Shown here one piece after another: positions 56,416 to 64,000 of a stretch of 64,000 nt of DNA. Both the position numbers and the translations under genes were made by a program. Source of the stretch: Craterostigma plantagineum (Eukaryota > Streptophyta > Magnoliopsida > Lamiales > Linderniaceae); the NCBI GenBank assembly GCA_027422505.1, contig JAPQWV010000330.1:310001-374000 (forward strand), written 5' to 3'. Each line of letters begins with the position of its first letter. Within the stretch, counting starts at the first letter, position 1. The notes under the pieces were generated by a model. It was given only the letters and a program-made list of their open reading frames with translations, did no database searches and was not told the DNA's origin.

Positions 56416-58205
56416 TCAATCCATCATTTTTAAGGAATTGCCAGCCATTAGGTTTTCCACGACAGACATAGGCGACGAGTTATCAGAGGAGTCACAGAAA
56501 ACAACCGTTCGAACATCTCCATTGATGTGTCGCCTTACCCTCTCAACTTCTTCAAAGTAAGCGTCCTTGAAAGATGCTTCGAGCCCCTCAATGACCAGCA
56601 TGGAAACATCAGATATTTCGAGGGCGTTCAATGAGATAAGCTCCAAGAGTCTCTGAGGGGTGGAGATAATGAACTCGGGCTCACAACTCTTTAATCTGAT
56701 GACAAACAAGAGAGTCGAAACATTATGAGCCAGCCAAAAGGGACACTGCTGAGCTTACATAAAGGCATTGATATGATATTCAACGGTAAAGTTTGTTTCG
56801 GGGACTTACCCTTGGATTTGATGATGTATGGATGCGTCTGAATGTACGCTTACAGTATGTATTCCAATCACTTTCATGGGCTTGAAGAATTGGCGTATCT
56901 AATAAGGCCAAGCGCATAAGACATTGATTGAGCATTCAGTGGAAACATTAAAAGAAATGTTATCTCAGCGCGTGTAGTTACAAACCTTAGATGCTCTATC
57001 TCGCGATGGAACGAGATATAAAAGTGAAGGACAGCTAGTTGAGCGGCCTTCTTTCTCCTTAACTAAGACAGTATCAGCACATGTCGATGCCAACCAAGCA
57101 ATTTGCTCTAACTTAGGATAGGCTCCGCTGGTCTCAAGCACGTCTTGTCCATTGGAGTAACATTTCCAGAGCTCGAATCCCCAAGAACTGGTAAATAAAA
57201 ACTTATCATCGCTACTCAATACTTCAGCCTTAAGAAGTGAATCTCGAATTGTATTCAAGCAACTGATCAAAAAGTTTGAAGGGCAACCATCAGTCTTTTT
57301 AGGTTCAAGTTCTTCCCAAGAATGGACAGAGCTATCCCACTTAATAATCTTGCCTGAAGGTGTCGCTAAATTGATTACGATCTCTGGACCCATAAAACTA
57401 TTAGACGAGACCAAGTCTAATTCTCCTTCGTCAACACTATTATCAGACTCAGTGATTTCGTGCTCTTGAAGATCATCATGTGCACCGCTTCCTTCTGGAG
57501 ATTCTTTACTCAATCGACCACGCTTGTTTTTGTCCATAAGTGTTTGTTGCTCTTTAGAATTTCTCTTCCTTTTCTTCGTGAGTTCAGGTTTCCCAAGCCT
57601 ATCATTGAAGGGGTCGTCGGGAGTGGGAAGGCTATAGCACATACCCTGCAACACAATGAAAAGAAAATAAAGAAAGTCAAATCTCAGAAGAACTCAATCA
57701 TCAACCGAGGTGAAGTCAGTCACCAATTGATATCCAACTTACATTTATTGATAACAAAACGGCTAAAATACTAGTGGAGATTCAGTCAGTTAAACCAACG
57801 ATGAATAAAAACAATGTTAAAAAGAACGCTGAAAAATCAGAAAAGAAAAAAAGCACGCATCAATCGGCAACTGTCACACAAAAAAACTTGAATTTTATGT
57901 CCAAAGTTCAGCATGGCATACATAACAATATCATCTACAAACAGAAAAGAAACAGCATAGAGCCCAATCGGAAACAACTTCAAGGGAAAGACACCATACC
58001 AACCCAAAAAAAATCCACAAAAAAACAACCGTTTTAACATTATGACCTGACAGAGGCGGCGTTTGCCAGACTTGCGACGCTTCTTGGCCGCGATAATCTC
58101 GGCAACGCGAGCTGAAACCTTCGACGATGAATCCTTTTTGCTCTCTTGCTTTTTCCTGATCTTTTTGCTCCTGCGTCTGCTTATCGAATCATCGCTTTTC
58201 CCCAT
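56416..58205 (-). CDS. CMS1/CMSS1-like pre-ribosomal protein
   Basis: Resembles the CMS1 family (yeast Cms1, human CMSS1), DEAD-helicase-like proteins of the 90S pre-ribosome, expected in the nucleolus. Exons 58047-58205, 56986-57645, 56810-56898 and 56416-56695, 395 residues. The N-terminus is strongly basic (RRRSKKIRKKQESKK, AAKKRRKSGKRR), then an acidic linker. Family blocks: YPKLEQIAWLASTCADT, LLYLVPSRDRASKV, KVIGIHTVSVHSD, PEFIISTPQRLLELISLNAL and ISDVSMLVIEGLEA (the degenerate DEAD position). No ATP-binding Walker A is obvious, as in the family. The start ATG is first in frame. The 3' flank (55917-56415) contains the LINE end and no further gene. Confidence 0.82.
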
Positions 58206-58881
58206 CGCAATCTATGTCGAAATAACTGCTGCTCTCTGTTTCGCCTTTCGGGCGTGCTATTATATAGTATTGGGGTTTGAGGAGATGCTCGGAATATATG
58301 GTAAGGATAGGGGCAATACTGTCAATTACATTCAATTAGGTTCGGTGGGCTTTTCAACTAGTGGGCTTAGAGTAAGGGTGTCGTACACTAGTACACGCTA
58401 GCCCAACCCATTATAGTTTATGCATTTTCAACTCTTTTAGCCAATATTTTTCATTATATATAGCAGTAGATATATTTAAATATTATGTTGACTTTATGTT
58501 TTCAATGTGAAATGTTCAATGTGTTGTACAATAATAAGACTTTAGGACAAGGAATTGAATGAAATAACACTTCTCTTTGGAGAATCATTAATAAATACTA
58601 ATTGCATGCTTTTTTTTATGTATGACAAACAAAAAAACCATATAGAAAGAAATCAAAACGCACATGACCATGACACATTCATAAACTATCATATTTATGT
58701 ATCCAAATAAAAAAAAAATATCATATTGATGTATCCAAATAGATAAATATAAAAAGAATATCCAAGCGGTTGGTCCGCCACATCACATCTCGCTTCTCCT
58801 CACGTGCTATCACCGTCACGTTTGTCGCAATAAATAAATCAATTATCCATTACTTACAATAATAAATAGCATATATTTGGG
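58206..58881. other. Intergenic, no gene seen
   Basis: CMS1-like promoter followed by AT-rich DNA with several A/T runs. TGGGCTT/GGGCC-like strings near 58330-58410 may be promoter elements. Nothing coding is recognisable. Confidence 0.45.
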
Positions 58882-59275
58882 CAATTTGATGTCAGGTCCC
58901 AATATAAGTTTTATTAAGGTTTTAGGCTCATGTTAGAAAATTTTTAGCTTTAATGACCCGATATACTTAATGTTTCTCAGTACCGCTTCATGGACCTATA
59001 GTACCACTTCAGGGGCCTGCAATACCAGTTCATGGTTCTTGCATTACCAATTCGTCGCTGTGCAGTACCACTTTATCGTTCTGCAGTACTACTTCATTGT
59101 TCCGTAATAACACAAAATGATAGTTCGATACCAGTTCATATACACTGTATAACACTTACGTAAATTTTAGGTCCTTATCTCTAAATTTTACAAAAAATCG
59201 GATCCTTAACCCTAAAATACTTCTGACAGTGGCCTAAAACCTAACTTAAAACATCTTTGGGCCTGAAACTTAATT
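58882..59275. mobile_element. Candidate small inverted-repeat element
   Basis: The left side (58882-58935, ...tcAGGTCCCA...AAGGTTTTAGGC...GTtAG) and the reverse complement of the right side (59224-59275, ...tcAGGCCCA...AGGTTTTAGGC...GTcAG) align over about 45-50 bp with perhaps 70% identity. The core contains a minisatellite. No target duplication is clear, and no coding capacity is present. It could be an old MITE-like element or a chance palindromic satellite. Confidence 0.45.
58978..59104. repeat. 21-bp degenerate minisatellite, six units
   Basis: Units begin at 58978, 58999, 59020, 59042, 59063 and 59084, each close to agtaccacttcatggttctgc. A further degenerate unit may lie near 59126. 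The regular 21-22-bp spacing with 60-80% identity argues for true tandem amplification. Confidence 0.82.
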
Positions 59276-59357
59276 AGCACTATATTTTTCCATTGATCTT
59301 TATTTAGTGAGTGCAATAAGAAAGGAGAAGGTAGCGAGCGGTATAGAATCCAATATA

Positions 59358-62300
59358 ATGTCTACGCCGAGAAATAGGTCACGGCGAATGGAGTCGCTAG
59401 ATGATATGGATCCACGGCTCTCGGAGAGCGAGAGGATGGAAGGCGCTGGTAATTGGGACGCACTCGAGTGGACCAAAGTTGATGTATGTTCGATTAATTT
59501 TCAATACTCTGTGTTTCCGTTTTATCCTCCCAATTCTTTCTTTTCTTTTCTTTATTTATTGTTGATGTTTAATTTGGTGTTTTTTTTTTGGATCAATTTG
59601 CTTATCTTTAAGTGTTCTAATTTACTGTTCTTGGGTGGCTATGCAGCAGCCGATTTCGAGGTCAGGTTCGCAGAGACTGCATCAGTTCTTGATTGAAGCG
59701 GAGCAAGTAATTGTTGAGGTTAGTTGATCTGTTTAGTTTATTTAAGAATATTATTTTTCGGATATTATGATCGGTGATCCTCGAAGGCGCTGGTTTTCAT
59801 TGTGATTTACAAGAGTGATGATTAAAAGGTACGGGTTTTTAGTAGTGTGATAAGTTTTTACTCGAAATGATAGCATGTAAATGTTTTGCCTCTAGGTTTA
59901 TCGAAAGTATATTCTTAGCTTTTATGATATATTTGGTGTTTAAACTTCGTGTGGTGGAAATAAATGTAAATGCTTGGATACGTGAGATAATCGAGACTGC
60001 AAAATGGGTTGAATATGGTAACTGATAGATCAATTGCTTGAGTTTTGTATAGATTTAAACACAATGCAGTGGCGCTAAAAATTCTATAGGACGTTCTTTG
60101 GACCTTTATGTTATGCGTAGTTGAGTTCCAACTGCTTAACCGTCAAGCTTTCTATTGTATATTTGAGATTCTATATGTCAAGGTGGAAGGTCCATCCTGT
60201 GTTGGGGAAGTTTGAGCTGGTCATATTTTCCATTCCATGCTAGTTAGATTTGTGTCGTTTATATTTCAAGGTTATGTTCTTTGACACGTGGCTGATCAAG
60301 CTTGGGAAAAAGCACGGGATCGCCTTTTCAAGTTTTCCATTTATTTTAGGAATATTTAACTACTATTGTATTTTACCCATCTGAAATTCATAATCTGTTG
60401 GGAAGAGCTGAGGTTGGAATTTTTACCTACAGGGACATGGTGTAGTTCTTGTGAACACTGACGAGGCAGGAACATTGTTTGTTACAAACTTCCGTGTTCT
60501 TTTCCTGGTAAGGCACTCAGATATTACCTGCAGTCTTTTAACATTACGGTACGCTGGTGTCATTCTGTTCAGCATTCTGGTTGATGCTTATTGGGCTGAA
60601 ACCAATACATAACTGTTACTTCCACAATTTCCTTATGTAATGTTAGGTTCAAGTAAATCGTTACCTCACTTTAAATTTGCTCTCTTATACTGCCATGATA
60701 TCTTCAGTAGGTGTTTGGAGAATATCTACGTAGATCTGTAAGGATGTTGCGTTTTACTAGAAAATATATTTGAATGTGATGGTAGGCCTCTATTATATGA
60801 TGTTTCTATCACTAACCAGGTTCAACTCTTGTTTTTCTAGAGTGATGGATCTAGAAGCATTATATCACTCGGCACCATACCATTGGCAACAATTGAAAAG
60901 TTCAGCAAAACTGTAAGTTTATATTGCTTACTGTTAAACTCAAGTAATGAATATGTAGGATACCTTTCTGGATAAAACATATCTGTATGTGTGACTTCAG
61001 GGAACTTCAACAAATAATTCAGCTCTTTAGATGTCTAATCGGTAATATTACTAGAATTTTAAGTGGAGTAAATGATGACAATCAATTTTGAGGGATTAGA
61101 AGCTTTTAAGCCTATCATGACTCTCAGTTTCTTAAAGGTCAGTTAATACTAATGGCTAAGTTGTTAATGGCTACTGTTATTTGGAACTTAACTTCCTGTG
61201 CTGTGTAATTGATTCAATATCCACGTAGGTACTACTTACTGTTGGAATACTGCGTACAAGTATCTAATCTTCTGTTTCTAGGTGATCTGTTTATATCTGT
61301 TAAGAATTGAAAACTGATAGCTCGTACGATGGTCAGCTTTACGTGGACATGTTGTATTATGCATAAAATGTTGAGAGATCTGAAAAAATCTTTTTTTTTT
61401 TTCTATTTCTGGATAAGACCGTGAGGGTTCCATCAGGATCCAAGCATATTGATAAGAATCCATCGCAACGATTGCTTCAGATCATCGGTATGCATCCCAA
61501 ACATTTACCTTTTTTACAAACACATTGATTGTTGATGTGTGCATATTGTTTTAGACACTAGGAATGATTACAAGAGGAAATCCTTCCATTACTGTCTTCG
61601 GTATATAATGTATCTTTGGAATTAGTGCTCCTTACTTTTTATTTATATATTCTTTTATCATTATCTTGTTCTCGGCTATTTGTCTGTTTGTATGGAGACT
61701 TTCAGTATGTTCTGTTGCATTAAACTTTCAACTTGTTTTGCATACTGCAGGCAAAGACATGAGAATTATTGTATATGGATTTCGGCCTCGAACAAAGCAG
61801 GTAAATTTTTTGGGAATTTAGAAAAAATCAGCTGTTCGAAGTCTGGAACACCTTTTACTTTGTTCCTGATAACAGTATAAAAATTTAACTGTTTTAGATT
61901 GGTATTAGTTGGTTGACATGACCGTTTGATTAGATTAATGATGCTTCTTGAGGCTAATACATCTGTGCTGATGGATATTCATCCATGTTAATTACTTATG
62001 TGTTGTAGCTGTAACATTCCAACTTATGCCTAAAACTAATTTCTGGTACAATGAGGGAACACCTATTTAAAGTTATACTCTTGCAGAGGCGTGTCGTATA
62101 TGAGGCATTGGTAAGGTGTGCCAGGCCGGCTAGAGTTTGGGATCTTTATGCTTTTGCTTGTGGACCTTCAAGATTCTGCAACGCAAGCCCTAAAGTGAGG
62201 CTATTGAATGAATACTACCGACTTCTTGGATTAGGGTCACGTTATTATGCCTCATCTCGAACAGTTGAAGATGGCTCATTTACAGTATCAAATGAATGGT

Positions 62301-63858
62301 GGAGAATAAGCAATGTGAACTGTAATTATTCAGTATGTCCAACTTATCCATTCGCTCTGCTTGTTCCAAACTCCATTAGGTATTATGACAATGTTGCTAA
62401 TCCTACAAATTCACTGTACTAATGCTCTTTGCTGGTATACGTCATGCGTCTGCTTTAATTGTTCCCAGTGATGCTGAAATACAACAAGCTTGTACTTTTC
62501 GAGCACGATACAGACTTCCTGTGATTTCCTGGTGTAATCCAGGTATCTAGTTAGATTTTGCATAGTATCTTGTTATATTTGAGTTTATCTAACTACTATA
62601 TTGAAGGAACGGGGGCTGTCCTTGCTCGTTCTTCCCAACCTCTGGTTGGGCTCATGATGAACATGAGAAGGTGAGAATAGCCCATCAGAAATCTAAACTA
62701 AAAAGCTATATTGGATGTTGGGAGTGATTTAGAATATGTATCATGATCGATAATGCCACGTGTTATTTAGTCAGACATTTGGTTGGCTATTTTTACGGTG
62801 TCCTTCACCCATATCCTTTCTGCAGTAATGCTGATGAGAAACTAGTTGCGGCGCTATGGACCCAACTTTCTGGAGTTAGGCAGCGTGTGAGGTGAATCTT
62901 AGAATTTACTTACAAAGTACTTGCTAATTTATCGTCCTATTTATCCTTTTACCTTTTTTCTTTGCTCCTTTCTTTAGGGTTATGTAAGAAATCAATTTTA
63001 TAGTTCCCATATGTATTCATTTTTAATAAATTAGTTTATTAATTAAATAATTTCTTTTCTTACAGGAAGCTATATATAGCTGATGCAAGGCCTAGGAAGA
63101 ATGCTTTGGCAAATGGTGCTATGGGTGGTGGCTCTGAGTCATCGGCCAATTATTCTCAATGTGAGGTACGGATAAGTTTGTTATCACCATTATTAAACCA
63201 CTACTTTCTTGCACATTTGCTAACATGCTCTTTGAAGTCTTCAGATAGTATTTTTCGGGATAGACAATATTCATGCAATGAGAGAGAGCCTTTCCCGGCT
63301 CAGAGATTATGTGGATACTCATGGTGCCACTTCCTCAGATGGAATGTCCTCGTATTTGGTATGCATTTACTGCATGCTGCATTCTATCTGAATCGTTTAT
63401 TTTGCTTGTTATAGGATATTCTTAATTAGCGTCATTACATACAATGTGCGTTTGAGTTATGGCAATATTATATGTTGACTCTACTTTTATGGGTAAAAAG
63501 ATCATATGGCATACTTCACCATTGTTCTCCCGCTTTAGATGCTGTAATAAGATAATCATTCACCTAATCTGTGCAAATAAGTGATGACCCTTTTGTTCCC
63601 GGTTATAATCTGAGAAATAATGATTTATAGGTAATCAAATAGTGTAGAAGTTATACATTTCATTTCTAAGTTTTCTTTCTAACAATAGAGAAACGGAGGG
63701 TGGAGCTGGGGTGGAGGTAATCTCAGCAGTATGTCTGCTTCAGTCGCGACACTTGGCGATAGCGGTTGGTTGATACATGTTCAGAGTGTTTTGGCTGGTT
63801 CTGCCTGGATTGCTGCTCGCATTGCTCTAGAATCAGCTACGGTACTTGTTCATTGCAG
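59358..63858 (+). CDS. Myotubularin-type phosphoinositide 3-phosphatase, 3' end outside window
   Basis: Homologue of Arabidopsis MTM1/MTM2, which remove the 3-phosphate from PtdIns(3,5)P2 and PtdIns3P. Thirteen exons visible: 59358-59483, 59647-59718, 60433-60507, 60841-60912, 61418-61487, 61751-61800, 62087-62379, 62469-62542, 62607-62670, 62826-62891, 63066-63165, 63245-63358 and 63689-63858. They give 448 codons plus two bases, with no stop. The PH-GRAM part holds GHGVVLVNTDEAGTLFVTNF and KDMRIIVYGFRPRTKQRR; the phosphatase part SRFCNASPKVRLLNEYYRLL, SSQPLVGLMMNMRSN, KLYIADARPRKNALANGAMG, WSWGGGNLSSMSASVATLGD and WLIHVQSVLAG. The last exon ends inside VLVHC-S, so the catalytic Cys is present and the rest of the CX5R loop lies beyond the window. 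The start ATG follows about 80 bp after the inverted-repeat element. Exon 2 may begin three bases later (CAGCAG acceptor). Confidence 0.93.
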
Positions 63859-64000
63859 GTAAGATTTATTTTGTACTTATTCATGATTGAACGATTTGAG
63901 CCTCATTTTTATAGATAAAAGTTTCTTATTTACACCTTTTGTGATTGTATATGTAATCTCGCACACGCTTGTTGTGTATGAAAGCTGAATCAAATATTAG

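Noticed and set aside
57774..58037. Plus-strand Lys/Asn-rich 87-codon frame
   Set aside because: It lies in the A-rich first intron of the CMS1-like gene read backwards; low-complexity composition only.

Overview
The window is nuclear DNA of a flowering plant, most likely a core eudicot. The evidence is many short GT-AG introns, plant-specific families (LITTLE ZIPPER-like, MAKR, AHL, ATL, DYW-PPR, CYP81-type P450, BASS4, DUF662), telo-box promoters, an L1-type LINE and a small Helitron. I cannot name the species. Protein identities are judged from remembered family sequences; no database search was possible. Exon borders were read by hand from splice consensus and reading phase. For every complete gene reported as intact, the exon lengths add up to a whole number of codons.

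Layout. 0-5.2 kb: exportin-1 (XPO1/CRM1, minus, 3' end outside the window). 5.8-8.9 kb: vacuolar glucose transporter VGT1-like gene (plus), with a one-base frameshift. 9.1-11.4 kb: JmjN/JmjC histone demethylase of the JMJ13/JMJ706 type (minus, short C-terminus). 11.85-12.14 kb: a 293-bp Helitron. 12.6-17.4 kb: geranylgeranyltransferase-I beta subunit and an FMN-binding split-barrel protein (both minus). 18.3-20.3 kb: an unusual actin (plus). 20.7-23.1 kb: ITN1-type ankyrin/PGG membrane protein (minus). 24.3-25.2 kb: MAKR-type protein with two compensating frameshifts (plus). 25.6-28.7 kb: AHL-like gene whose PPC domain has been tandemly duplicated (plus). 29.2-31.0 kb: cytochrome P450 (plus). 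31.4-34.9 kb: ATL RING-H2 ligase (minus), mitochondrial ribosomal protein mL43 (plus) and a DIV/SRM1-type MYB (minus). 35.4-37.3 kb: DYW PPR protein (plus). 37.5-41.3 kb: divergent pair RPS17 (minus) and mevalonate diphosphate decarboxylase (plus). 41.5-44.5 kb: BASS4 transporter (minus). 44.7-46.7 kb: PPR debris, a small leucine-zipper gene and a DUF662 coiled-coil gene. 47.3-50.8 kb: phosphoglycerate-mutase-like AT74 and an OTU deubiquitinase (both minus). 51.1-56.0 kb: a full-length LINE with both ORFs open and a perfect 15-bp target-site duplication. 56.4-58.2 kb: CMS1-like protein (minus). 58.9-59.3 kb: inverted-repeat element holding a 21-bp minisatellite. 59.4-64.0 kb: myotubularin (plus, 3' end outside the window).

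The genes do not form one pathway, as is usual for a eukaryotic gene-dense region. Two share isoprenoid chemistry only in a general sense: MVD makes IPP, and GGB uses geranylgeranyl diphosphate made from IPP. The most unusual objects are the actin with a 22-codon insertion that repeats its D-loop, the double-PPC AHL gene with degenerate AT-hooks, the compact leucine-zipper gene at 45.1-45.9 kb, and frameshifts in two otherwise well-conserved genes.
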